In this document: piece after piece, positions 1-8,174 of the stretch
How the letters are laid out: each line of letters begins with the position of its first letter
Position numbering within the stretch: position 1 is the first letter of the stretch
Assembly (NCBI RefSeq): GCF_003201775.1
Contig: NZ_QJJZ01000002.1
Coordinates: forward strand, 248,001 to 312,000
Direction: 5' to 3'
DNA from: Arenibacter sp. ARW7G5Y1
GTDB taxonomy: Bacteria > Bacteroidota > Bacteroidia > Flavobacteriales > Flavobacteriaceae
Length of the DNA: 64,000 nucleotides
Notes under the pieces: generated by a model
Told to the model about the DNA's origin: nothing
Database searches by the model: none
The model's input: the letters and a program-made list of their open reading frames with translations, nothing else
Translations under genes and position numbers: made by a program

Positions 1-118
1 GGGGAATATAAGTCCCTCCTTGAACGGTAACCATATTTTCTGATTGGGCGGAAACAATATTTACTGTTATGATACCGATCACTGTAATGGCTACTTTAAA
101 AAAGGGACTTATGTTCAT
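1..118 (-). CDS. Formylglycine-generating-enzyme-like protein, N-terminal fragment (runs off the left edge)
   Basis: Only the first 39 codons lie in the window. The minus-strand ATG is at 116-118, 20 bp after the nitrite reductase stop. The peptide starts with a hydrophobic signal segment ending near VSAQ, followed by ENMVTVQGGTYIP. That 'MV.VQGGTY' opening is typical of the secreted formylglycine-generating enzyme/SUMF1-like fold. Placement directly after nirK on the same strand suggests co-transcription, perhaps with a maturation or accessory role in denitrification. The function is inferred from the first residues only; the catalytic part is outside the window. Confidence 0.55.
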   Translation of the reverse strand, partial: MNISPFFKVAITVIGIITVNIVSAQSENMVTVQGGTYIP

Positions 119-138
119 TTTATTGTTATGCAATTATG

Positions 139-1599
139 TTATTTATTTCTTACACTTTTAACCATGGCTGGAGTGACGTCCTTTTTGGAATTGCCCCAAC
201 TGTTGTACACATAGGTCAGTACATTGGCAACCTCTTCGTCAGATAAGGTCTGCGCGGTCATAACACTGTTGTATTTTTGTCCGTTCACGGTTATTTCACC
301 TGTTTTTCCGTGCAATACTATATCTATAGCGCGATTAACATCGGCATTCAGGTAATCGGATTTCGCCAAGGGCGGGAAAGCGTTGGCAATACCTTGGCCC
401 TCTGCTTGATGGCAGGCAAAACAGGTTTGCATATAGGTGGCTTTTCCAAACTCCATCTTTTCCTCCATTGATTTGGCGGGAATTTCGGACTCCACAACGC
501 CATTGGTCGATGGCATTTTTTGTATCCCACTACCTTCGGGCAGGTATATTCCATCTTCCAATTCTCCGGAATAGATAGTCTTATTTTTTTCGCCCTGCAC
601 CTTCAACATTCCCAATGCACCTTTATTAAATGCTCTGAAAATGGAATGGTCTACCAGGATAAAGGTTCCGGGAACATCTACTTTAAATTCTACTATAGCG
701 GCCCCACCGGCGGGGATTAAGGTGGTTTGCACATTTTCATTGATCAAATCGCCACCTTCAACATGCACCTTGTCAAAAATCTCACCAATTACATGAAAGG
801 AGGATACCAGATTTGGTCCACCGTTGCCAACGAACAGGCGTACTGTTTCTCCCACGTTGGCTGTAATTGCATTATCCCCGGTCAAGGCGCCCATTTTACC
901 ATTGAAAACCACATAGTCTGCGCGTTCATCCACCGCTTTTTGCATATCAAAAGGTTGTAAGCCTCGCTCCCCATTGGCACCTTTGGTATAAAAGTCGCCT
1001 TGCATAATGTAATATTCCTTATCCACCAATGGCAATCCACCTTCCGGTTCTACTAAAATTAAACCGTACATTCCGTTGGCAATATGCATACCAACCGGTG
1101 CGGTAGCACAGTGATAAACGTACAGCCCAGGATTTAAGGTTTTAAAGGAGAATACTTTCTCGTGTCCAGGGGCTACAAAAGAAGATTCTGCACCGCCTCC
1201 AGGGCCCGTAACCGCGTGTAAATCAATATTATGGGGTAATTTATTTTCTGGGTGATTTTTTAAGTGAAATTCAACCTCATCACCAACCCTTGTTCTTATA
1301 AAGCTTCCTGGTACGGTACCTCCAAAAGTCCAATAAACATATCGAACGCCATTGGTCATTTCTCCTTCCTGTTCCAGGATTTCCATATCGACCTTTAGCA
1401 ACTTGGCCTTTCTGTCGCCAACGGGGGTTGGTACATGTGGAGGGGATGTTAATTCTGCAATCATTTCACGATTCGCTGGAATATCCGCTGTGCTTTCATA
1501 AACTTTCTTTTCCTTTTTTGCACATGAGAGGATCAGGCTTCCAAATCCTACTGCCAATATTAGGGAGAGGAATATTTTTTTTGTCAGTTGTGTGTTCAT
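139..1599 (-). CDS. nirK: Copper-containing nitrite reductase with C-terminal cytochrome c domain
   Basis: Reduces nitrite to nitric oxide in denitrification, in the periplasm or anchored to a membrane. The N-terminus is a lipoprotein signal (hydrophobic stretch ending LILSC). Two cupredoxin domains follow. Copper ligands are visible: the type-2 site motif HNIDLHAV, the type-1 site [11 protein letters not shown], a later FHVIG and the VDHSIFRAF histidine. The last ~100 residues form a cytochrome c domain with CFACH near residues 392-396, so electrons can be delivered within the chain. The ATG at 1599 is preferred because it puts the basic n-region MNTQLTKK directly before the signal; an ATG at 1626 would add nine residues. 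It is preceded by a promoter and palindrome at 1659-1705. Confidence 0.93.
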   Translation of the reverse strand: MNTQLTKKIFLSLILAVGFGSLILSCAKKEKKVYESTADIPANREMIAELTSPPHVPTPVGDRKAKLLKVDMEILEQEGEMTNGVRYVYWTFGGTVPGSFIRTRVGDEVEFHLKNHPENKLPHNIDLHAVTGPGGGAESSFVAPGHEKVFSFKTLNPGLYVYHCATAPVGMHIANGMYGLILVEPEGGLPLVDKEYYIMQGDFYTKGANGERGLQPFDMQKAVDERADYVVFNGKMGALTGDNAITANVGETVRLFVGNGGPNLVSSFHVIGEIFDKVHVEGGDLINENVQTTLIPAGGAAIVEFKVDVPGTFILVDHSIFRAFNKGALGMLKVQGEKNKTIYSGELEDGIYLPEGSGIQKMPSTNGVVESEIPAKSMEEKMEFGKATYMQTCFACHQAEGQGIANAFPPLAKSDYLNADVNRAIDIVLHGKTGEITVNGQKYNSVMTAQTLSDEEVANVLTYVYNSWGNSKKDVTPAMVKSVRNK

Positions 1600-1658
1600 A
1601 AAAATATGTTTTGGTTGTACATTCAAATAATAAAGGATATTTTAGTCTTTTATTAAGG

Positions 1659-1666
1659 CAAAAATA
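1659..1666 (-). promoter_or_regulatory. Predicted nirK promoter, -7 element
   Basis: Read on the minus strand this is TATTTTTG, a perfect match to the Bacteroidota -7 consensus TAnnTTTG. It would place the transcription start near 1653-1655, leaving a leader of about 55 nt before the ATG at 1599. The palindrome at 1686-1705 is then centred about 41-42 bp upstream of the start. That is the class II spacing used by CRP/FNR-type activators. The consensus is established; the start site is inferred. Confidence 0.6.
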
Positions 1667-1685
1667 ATTGCCATTGATAAATAAT

Positions 1686-1705
1686 AACATGACAGTTGTC
1701 ATGTT
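1686..1705. promoter_or_regulatory. CRP/FNR-family operator candidate upstream of nirK
   Basis: The 20-bp site is a perfect inverted repeat: AACATGACA, two bases, TGTCATGTT. The core TGAC-N4-GTCA has the 4-bp spacing of FNR/DNR/HcpR-type sites. Its centre lies about 41-42 bp upstream of the predicted nirK start. Control by an oxygen- or nitric-oxide-sensing CRP/FNR regulator is inferred. No regulator gene of this type is seen in the window. Confidence 0.6.
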
Positions 1706-1782
1706 TAAAATTAAGTACTGAAATTAAGTGTTTTACAAGGGTCAATTGCAAATACTAAATTATACTGGGTATAATAAAGCCT

Positions 1783-1802
1783 GTCCTAATGCTAATTAGG
1801 AC
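1783..1802. repeat. Inverted repeat GTCCTAAT-N4-ATTAGGAC in the nirK/araC gap
   Basis: Perfect 8-bp arms with a 4-bp loop, followed on the plus strand by ACTGTTTTTT. It could be a weak terminator or an operator. The two flanking genes are both on the minus strand, so its partner transcript is unclear. Apart from this and the nirK regulatory region, the 1600-2002 gap holds nothing I recognise. Confidence 0.35.
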
Positions 1803-2002
1803 ACTGTTTTTTGATAGAAGTTGTCCTATGTAAATTTTTAGGTCGATTAGTACGAAGAGGGTATAGTAAAAAGAATTATAAAAGGAAAAACTTTATAAGT
1901 TTGCTTGGGTTTTTTAAATCTTAGCAGGGAATATTTTATTAAGGTGCCATTTATAGTGGTAAATGCACACAATGGATTGCCAATATCTTTAGTGCAATAA
2001 AC

Positions 2003-2854
2003 CTATTGAAAACTAATCCTATATTGTTTAGGGGTCTTCCCCATTAATTGCTTAAACTTTTGATTAAAATGTGTCATATGATTATAACCTGAAAGAAAAC
2101 AAACTTCGGCAATGGAAAGATCGGTATCCATAAGTAATTTACATGAATGTCCAATTCGGACTTCCGCAACAAAATCCGTAAAATTCTTATTCATTGATTT
2201 CTTAAAGAGCCTGCAAAAGGTGGCTGGCGACACACTTATCAAATCTGATAGCTCTTCCAGGGATAATTTTTTATCAAAGTTTTCCATTATATAATTGTAA
2301 ACTAAGGTCATGCGCTTTTCTTCCTTTTTTTTTGCTACTGGTTGATATCCGGGGCTACTTAATAGTGTATAGCTTTTTACCTTACTTAAATCGTTGAGCA
2401 CATCTAAAAAACACATCATTTTGTGAAACGGTTCCAAATCGTTTATAAGTCTAATTTTTTCTTTTAAATCTTCAACCTCCGGTCCATAAAAATGGCAGCC
2501 CAGCGAAACAGTGGAAAGTAATTTTGCAATACTGGCATTTTGCGGGGTATCAAAGAAATTATGTCCAAACGAGTCTTTTGTAAAATGGATGCAAACGGCA
2601 TGACTTTTTTCAGGATTATCTACAATCAAAGTATGAGGCAGGTTAGGACCCAAAAGAAACATATCCTCTTCATAGAAATTATGGATGCTGTTACCTACGA
2701 TTCTTTTTCCCGAACAATTATACAGCACCGTAAGTTCATATTCCTCATGTACTTTAAAGACTGGCGGCCCAACACTTTGTAATGATTTGTAAACTGAAAT
2801 ATCGAATGAAATTCCTTGGCTAGGATTAAACTGCTCAACTTGAATCGATCTCAT
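2003..2854 (-). CDS. AraC-family transcriptional regulator
   Basis: A 283-residue one-component regulator. The first ~150 residues form a cupin-like sugar-sensing domain (YELTVLYNCSGKRIVGNSI, then MFLLGPNLPHTL). The last ~100 residues carry two helix-turn-helix motifs of the AraC/XylS type (SLEELSDLISVSPATFCRLF, and SIAEVCFLSGYNHMTHFNQKF). It is transcribed away from the susC/susD pair at 3143, with a 288-bp shared upstream region containing a palindrome. It is therefore the likely local activator of the sugar-acid locus, responding to a mono- or oligosaccharide. The inducer cannot be told from the sequence. Confidence 0.9.
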   Translation of the reverse strand: MRSIQVEQFNPSQGISFDISVYKSLQSVGPPVFKVHEEYELTVLYNCSGKRIVGNSIHNFYEEDMFLLGPNLPHTLIVDNPEKSHAVCIHFTKDSFGHNFFDTPQNASIAKLLSTVSLGCHFYGPEVEDLKEKIRLINDLEPFHKMMCFLDVLNDLSKVKSYTLLSSPGYQPVAKKKEEKRMTLVYNYIMENFDKKLSLEELSDLISVSPATFCRLFKKSMNKNFTDFVAEVRIGHSCKLLMDTDLSIAEVCFLSGYNHMTHFNQKFKQLMGKTPKQYRISFQ

Positions 2855-3075
2855 TTTAAGACATTTATTGATGTTAATTGATTCAATTATACAAAAAAAT
2901 GCACATATACTGCTATTTAATGATTAAATCATGTAATTAAATGAGCTAGATACCTAATAAGTTTGTATCCGATGAAATTTTAAATAACTATTGTTTAACC
3001 AATTATTAATATAAAAGTAATATGATTTAAACTCAAGTTTAGCATGGACAAAATCGTGTGCAGCTAAATATTTTG

Positions 3076-3099
3076 CACTATTTAAACTAGCAAATAGTG
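3076..3099. promoter_or_regulatory. Palindrome CACTATTT-N8-AAATAGTG before susC
   Basis: Perfect 8-bp inverted repeat with an 8-bp spacer, ending 43 bp before the susC ATG in the region shared with the divergent AraC gene. It overlaps a weaker TTTGC/GCAAA repeat (3072-3094). It may be an operator for the AraC regulator or a leader hairpin of the susC transcript. No perfect TAnnTTTG element was found next to it. Confidence 0.45.
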
Positions 3100-3142
3100 T
3101 TTCATTGAATTAATATAATTAACTAAAACCAATCAAAAAAAT

Positions 3143-6100
3143 ATGGAAAAATCTTATCGCAGTTTGTATACTGTAAGAAATAGTATATTTTCAATTTTAA
3201 ACTTAAAAACAAGATTAGTGTTTCTCTTGTTTATAACTATCGCACTTTTCTGTCCTAATTTTTCTTCAGCAAGTTTCACTGAAAATTTAGGATTCCTAGA
3301 GGTAAAGGAACAAACAATTGTACAAGGTGCCATAGTTGATCAGGAAGGCGCTCCTCTTCCAGGGGTAAACGTACTTCTAAAAGGCACAAATAATGGTACA
3401 CAATCAGATTTTGATGGGAAGTATAGTATTCAGGCCAAAAGTGGGGATCAATTAGTGTTTTCTTATTTGGGAATGAAAACTATAACCCTAACTGTGGGAG
3501 ATAATACAATTATGAACCTTACCATGGAGGAAGATGCCAGTAGTTTGGATGAGGTAGTTGTGGTTGGATATGGATCTCAGAAAAAAGCAACATTAACTGG
3601 TGCTATTACCAACATAAAGACGGAGGAGATTTCAGAAATTTCAGCATCTAATTTAACGTCTTTGCTAGCAGGGAGACTGGCTGGTGTTAGCATTTCTAGC
3701 TCGACCGGAACTCCAGGTGTAGCTTCAAATTTAACCATACGGACTAGGGGTACATGGAATTCGGATTCACCAATTTATGTAATAGACGGAATTGTAAAGG
3801 ATAAATCCGATTTTGACGCTTTGGATGTTAATGAAGTAGAAGAAGTCAGTATATTAAAAGATGCAGCCTCTGCCGCAATTTATGGTTCAAGAGCTTCTAA
3901 TGGTGTTGTGTTGGTCAGTACTAAAAAAGGTAAGTCGGGTAAACCTACAATAACCTATAACAGTTCCTATAATTTCGAAAAGCCAACAAAATTACCAAAA
4001 ATGATGTCCGGGGTTGATATTGCCAATATGGTCAACACTGTGAGCACTACTGAATGGTTTTCATGGAGTCAAGAAGATATCGACTGGCTTAAAACAGTAA
4101 ATAATGGGTACGGTTATGATTATCTGGATGAAGTGTATAAAGATCCCGCTAGTAATAGGCATGCCTTAAGTATATCTGGCGGTAATGAAAACGTTAAATA
4201 TTATTTGGGGGGTTCAATTTTCGAACAATCCGGATTCTTGAAGCCATTGAAATTTGATAAACAGAACTTAAGGGCAAATGTAGAAGTAAAAATAAGCGAG
4301 AATTTAACTGCTAATGTAAATTTGGCCATAGTAAATAGTAAGCGCGAAAAATTCAACTGGCCATATGACTGGGGAGACGACGCCCTTCCAGACTTATGGA
4401 AAAAATTACAGACTTGGCAGTTTTATGAACCTCTTAGTGTTGAAGGTAAGCCGTCGAATTTAGGATGGTTGGGAAATATGCAGGAGTTGATCAATAATTC
4501 AGGGTATTGGAGCAATAGAACCCAGAATCAAAGTGCCATCCTAAGTTTAAATTATAAGATTCCTGGAGTTAAAGGTTTATCTGTAAAGGCAACTTATGCT
4601 TTCGATAATTCCGTAAGTGATTTGAAAATCTTTGAGAAAAAGCATACTCTATATAATATTACGGGACAAACCATTCATAATTATTCCAATGCTCAACTTG
4701 ATGGCACAACTGTTTTAAGTGGCAATCCTTCAAGAGAATATATATCTGAAACTGCTAGTTTTGATAGGTCTTATCAATTCAATACCCAAATAAATTATGA
4801 CAGGACTTTTGGAGATCATCACATAGACGCACTATTTGTTTATGAGCAAAGTGAAGGGTTCAACAATAATTTTAATGCTACACGCTATGATTTTCCAATC
4901 TTAGTAAGGGATCAGTGGAATCAGACTAGTGGTGCAGCTGAAGATTCAAGAGCCGGGGGTGGAGAAAGTGAAACAGGAAGACTTTCATATATTGGTAGAT
5001 TAAATTACGATTTTGGCTCAAAATACTTGTTATCTGCCTCCTTTAGGTATGACGGCTCCCTGATTTTTAAACCGAGTGAACGTTGGGGCTTTTTTCCTTC
5101 TATTTCTGGTGGTTGGGTTATCTCAGAAGAAGAGTTTTTTAATATTGATTATATAACAAGACTTAAGCTAAGAGGGTCTTTTGGTACCTTGGGTAACGAT
5201 AGGGTTGATCCTTGGAGGTGGCAGGAGCAATATGTTGCGGATAATGGCTTCTATTTCGGGGAAACCCCAGCCGAGGTCAAAGGAATTAGGTACGGGGGTA
5301 TAACCAATCAGTTAATGACATGGGAAACCTCGGAGTCTACAAATATTGGGTTGGATTTTAGCTTAAACAACCATTTTGATTTTACCCTGGATGTGTGGGG
5401 CAAGAAGACCAAAGATATTTTAGGAACCCAGATTAGTGAGCTGCCTTCAACTTTCGGAGGATCATTGCCAAATGTGAATTATGGTGAAATGAAATCAAGT
5501 GGTTTCGAAATTGATGTAAATTATGATAATAATATTGGGGAATTCAATTATTATCTAGGTGCTAATTATGGGTATGCAACAAATGAGGTGGTAAAAATAT
5601 CCCAAGGTGAGAACATTAGGGACTACCAAAATAGAATAGGTCGTTCATGGAATTATATTGTGGGTTATGAATACGACGATATTCTTAGAACCCAGGCAGA
5701 TATTGATGCACTTCCTGCAGGATATACTATTGGAGGGCAAGCTCCCCAACTCGGACAAATTAATTATAAGGATTTAAGTGGTGTTGATGGGGTTCCGGAT
5801 GGAAAAATTGACAGTTGGGACCAAACTGTTATTGCCGATAATGCGGCTCCTACCTCTACTTATGGTATAAGATTTGGTGGAGAATTTAAAGGCTTTAGCG
5901 TAGATGCATTATTTCAGGGAGCAGGAGGTTATAAAAAAATTCTAAGTGTGCAGCCCCCTTATGCTTGGACTAGAGTGTATGGTATATGGGAAGATTATTA
6001 TTCAACCGATAACCTTAATGCCTCAATGCCTAAGCCAGATACAAACGTAGGTGCAAATCAATGGACATCAACATTTTGGTTAAAAGATGCCGATTACTTG

Positions 6101-6301
6101 AGATTGGGGTATTTAAATGTTGGATATAGTCTCCCTAGAGATGTTATAGGTCAAATAGGCCTGAAAAGTGCTAAGCTATTCGTTTCGGGAACTAATTTGT
6201 TCACTTGGTCACAATTCAAAGCATACGATGTTGAATTGAGTTCCGCAGGTTCATATCCGAACATGAAGAATTATAGTTTAGGCGTAAATATTACTTTTTA
6301 A
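3143..6301 (+). CDS. SusC/RagA-family TonB-dependent outer-membrane receptor
   Basis: Imports oligosaccharides across the outer membrane with the SusD lipoprotein that follows. The 1052 residues show a signal peptide, a carboxypeptidase-regulatory-like beta domain (about 70-150; VDQEGAPLPGVNVLLKG, SDFDGKYSI), then the SusC signature DEVVVVGYG and the plug domain (LAGRLAGVSI, YVIDGIV, ILKDAASAAIYGSRASNGV). The remainder is a beta-barrel ending in a C-terminal aromatic residue (LGVNITF). There is no STN domain, which fits control by the neighbouring AraC protein rather than an ECF sigma/FecR pair. susD follows after 17 bp. The substrate is unknown but is probably rich in uronic or deoxy sugars, judging from the operon downstream. 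Confidence 0.95.
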   Translation: MEKSYRSLYTVRNSIFSILNLKTRLVFLLFITIALFCPNFSSASFTENLGFLEVKEQTIVQGAIVDQEGAPLPGVNVLLKGTNNGTQSDFDGKYSIQAKSGDQLVFSYLGMKTITLTVGDNTIMNLTMEEDASSLDEVVVVGYGSQKKATLTGAITNIKTEEISEISASNLTSLLAGRLAGVSISSSTGTPGVASNLTIRTRGTWNSDSPIYVIDGIVKDKSDFDALDVNEVEEVSILKDAASAAIYGSRASNGVVLVSTKKGKSGKPTITYNSSYNFEKPTKLPKMMSGVDIANMVNTVSTTEWFSWSQEDIDWLKTVNNGYGYDYLDEVYKDPASNRHALSISGGNENVKYYLGGSIFEQSGFLKPLKFDKQNLRANVEVKISENLTANVNLAIVNSKREKFNWPYDWGDDALPDLWKKLQTWQFYEPLSVEGKPSNLGWLGNMQELINNSGYWSNRTQNQSAILSLNYKIPGVKGLSVKATYAFDNSVSDLKIFEKKHTLYNITGQTIHNYSNAQLDGTTVLSGNPSREYISETASFDRSYQFNTQINYDRTFGDHHIDALFVYEQSEGFNNNFNATRYDFPILVRDQWNQTSGAAEDSRAGGGESETGRLSYIGRLNYDFGSKYLLSASFRYDGSLIFKPSERWGFFPSISGGWVISEEEFFNIDYITRLKLRGSFGTLGNDRVDPWRWQEQYVADNGFYFGETPAEVKGIRYGGITNQLMTWETSESTNIGLDFSLNNHFDFTLDVWGKKTKDILGTQISELPSTFGGSLPNVNYGEMKSSGFEIDVNYDNNIGEFNYYLGANYGYATNEVVKISQGENIRDYQNRIGRSWNYIVGYEYDDILRTQADIDALPAGYTIGGQAPQLGQINYKDLSGVDGVPDGKIDSWDQTVIADNAAPTSTYGIRFGGEFKGFSVDALFQGAGGYKKILSVQPPYAWTRVYGIWEDYYSTDNLNASMPKPDTNVGANQWTSTFWLKDADYLRLGYLNVGYSLPRDVIGQIGLKSAKLFVSGTNLFTWSQFKAYDVELSSAGSYPNMKNYSLGVNITF

Positions 6302-6318
6302 TTTTAAAATAAAATCTG

Positions 6319-8037
6319 ATGAATATTAAAAATTATATTTTAAAGCTTTTCATGTTAAGTGCAATAGTACTCACTTCATGTGAAGATGTTTTCGACAAAG
6401 AAAATTTGAATGCGGTGACTCCTGAGGATGTATGGATGGATGAGGGACTTGCTGAGGCATACGTAAACAATATTTACAGTCTATTTATGCCAGGTATGCC
6501 CTTTAGCGGGGGCTCTTCGGACGAATCTCCCAACAGTAATGGCATTACAATGCAAACCTTGTTGAAAGGTGCAGCGGACATAAATACTGTAAATTATTGG
6601 CCATACGAGAGTATTCGAAAAGTCAATATTCTGTTGGAGGAGTTGGAAAGTAGCGAACTTGATGCGGAGTTTAAAGAAAATCTGAAGGGTCAGGGCCTAT
6701 TCTTTAGGGCGTGGGCATATTTTAATATGACAAAACTATATGGAGGTGTACCTTTAATTTTGCGATCTCAAGGAATTGATGAAGAAGAATTATCAGTGCC
6801 CAGGAGCAATGCTGCTGCATGTTTTGCCCAAATCGTTGAGGATTTGGACGAAGCCACATCTCTTTTGCCAGAGGAGTGGACTGGAAGGGATTACGGCAGG
6901 ATAGATAAAGGAATTGCCATGGCATTTAAAGGAAGGGTGTTATTATTTGCGGCCAGTCCGCAATTTAATCCCTCAGGAGATATCGCCAAATGGACCACGG
7001 CATATAATGCAAACAAGGCCGCTAAGGAGTATTTAGAATCCAAAGGTAAAGGATTGTTTCAAGGGAATTTTGCGGATATATGGTACCAAGAACAACATGA
7101 AGAGGTGATTATGGTTAATCAATATTTTAATCCAGGCCACACGCACAATCAGAATTTTCTTAGACCACTTTGGGCAACAAGAGATAATGTAGGTTTTGAT
7201 CGGCCTGCACTGAATTTGGTTAATGCTTTTCCAATGAAAGATGGTTCACCATTTGACCCATCAGGTGGATATGGTGAATTTTATAAAAACAGGGATGATC
7301 GTTTCTATGCAACCGTTGCCTATAATGGGACAACTCATTATGATATCAAGGAATTGGTTGATAGAGGGTCTTACCTCTGGTTGTACGATGACGCTACCGG
7401 GGCACATTCAGAGCAAGATCTATATGGGGTTTACGGAAACAACTGGACGGGGTTTTATAGACTGAAAGCTGTGGATAAGGATATAGATGCAGCTGCCATT
7501 GATCAAGCGGATGTGGATTGGATCGAAATTAGATTTACTGAAGTTCTGATGAATTTTGGAGAGGCTGCCAATGAAGTTGGAAATACCGCCGAGGCATTGC
7601 AAGTACTTTACGACGTAAGGGCACGTGCAGGAATAGATATGGGATCTGGAAATTATGGAGTTACTGCTACCGATAAAATTGGAATTAAAGAAGCCTATAT
7701 CAATGAAAGATTTGTAGAGTTTGCATTTGAAAACAAAAGATGGGATGATATAAGAAGATGGAGAAGATTTGATATTTTAAACGATCAAGTTGTTCATCAG
7801 GGTTTATTGTTTAAGCTTAATCCTGGTGAGACCGCTCCTAAATTATTAGATAATATCGATGATTTCTGGGATAAATTCTCATGGGAGGTTTTTGATGTTG
7901 AATCTGCTGCAGGAGAAATCTTTAATATTCCAGATAACTATTATTTTTATGGTATCCCGGAATCCTATATTCAACAAGATGTCAATTTGGAACAGACCGT
8001 TGGTTGGGATGGTGGCACATTTGATCCATTGTTATAA
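6319..8037 (+). CDS. SusD/RagB-family surface glycan-binding lipoprotein
   Basis: Surface lipoprotein that caps the SusC channel and binds glycan. The N-terminal signal ends in a lipobox (VLTSC) and is followed by EDVFDKENLNAVTPEDVW, the usual SusD opening. The tetratricopeptide-rich RagB/SusD fold is visible (GQGLFFRAWAYFNMTKLYGGVPLI). Near the C-terminus is the conserved stretch INERFVEFAFENKRWDDIRRW. At 572 residues it has normal family length. It is translationally close to susC (17 bp) and is followed by a GTTAGT-rich stretch and a strong terminator. Confidence 0.95.
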   Translation: MNIKNYILKLFMLSAIVLTSCEDVFDKENLNAVTPEDVWMDEGLAEAYVNNIYSLFMPGMPFSGGSSDESPNSNGITMQTLLKGAADINTVNYWPYESIRKVNILLEELESSELDAEFKENLKGQGLFFRAWAYFNMTKLYGGVPLILRSQGIDEEELSVPRSNAAACFAQIVEDLDEATSLLPEEWTGRDYGRIDKGIAMAFKGRVLLFAASPQFNPSGDIAKWTTAYNANKAAKEYLESKGKGLFQGNFADIWYQEQHEEVIMVNQYFNPGHTHNQNFLRPLWATRDNVGFDRPALNLVNAFPMKDGSPFDPSGGYGEFYKNRDDRFYATVAYNGTTHYDIKELVDRGSYLWLYDDATGAHSEQDLYGVYGNNWTGFYRLKAVDKDIDAAAIDQADVDWIEIRFTEVLMNFGEAANEVGNTAEALQVLYDVRARAGIDMGSGNYGVTATDKIGIKEAYINERFVEFAFENKRWDDIRRWRRFDILNDQVVHQGLLFKLNPGETAPKLLDNIDDFWDKFSWEVFDVESAAGEIFNIPDNYYFYGIPESYIQQDVNLEQTVGWDGGTFDPLL

Positions 8038-8096
8038 AGTTATAATGAATTAATGTGGTTATATATTAGGTTGATCATTATGACAATATAAGTGAA

Positions 8097-8120
8097 TTGA
8101 GTTAGTAATTTGTTAGTTGA
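8097..8120 (+). promoter_or_regulatory. GTTAGT-rich element in the susD 3' UTR (copy 1)
   Basis: The stretch has GTTAGT twice and lies between the susD stop and the hairpin terminator at 8125. Similar stretches occupy the same position after the other two susD genes (42814 and 54511). A role as a post-transcriptional element is inferred only from this recurrence. Confidence 0.4.
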
Positions 8121-8124
8121 TCCA

Positions 8125-8161
8125 GAATGGAGTGGTCAAAAATCACTCCATTCTTTTTTTA
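8125..8161 (+). terminator. Intrinsic terminator after susCD
   Basis: A perfect 10-bp stem (GAATGGAGTG / CACTCCATTC) with a 9-nt loop is followed by a run of seven to eight T. It ends the susC-susD transcript, or attenuates it before the VCBS gene that starts 14 bp later. Confidence 0.85.
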
Positions 8162-8174
8162 TTTCTCGTAAGAC

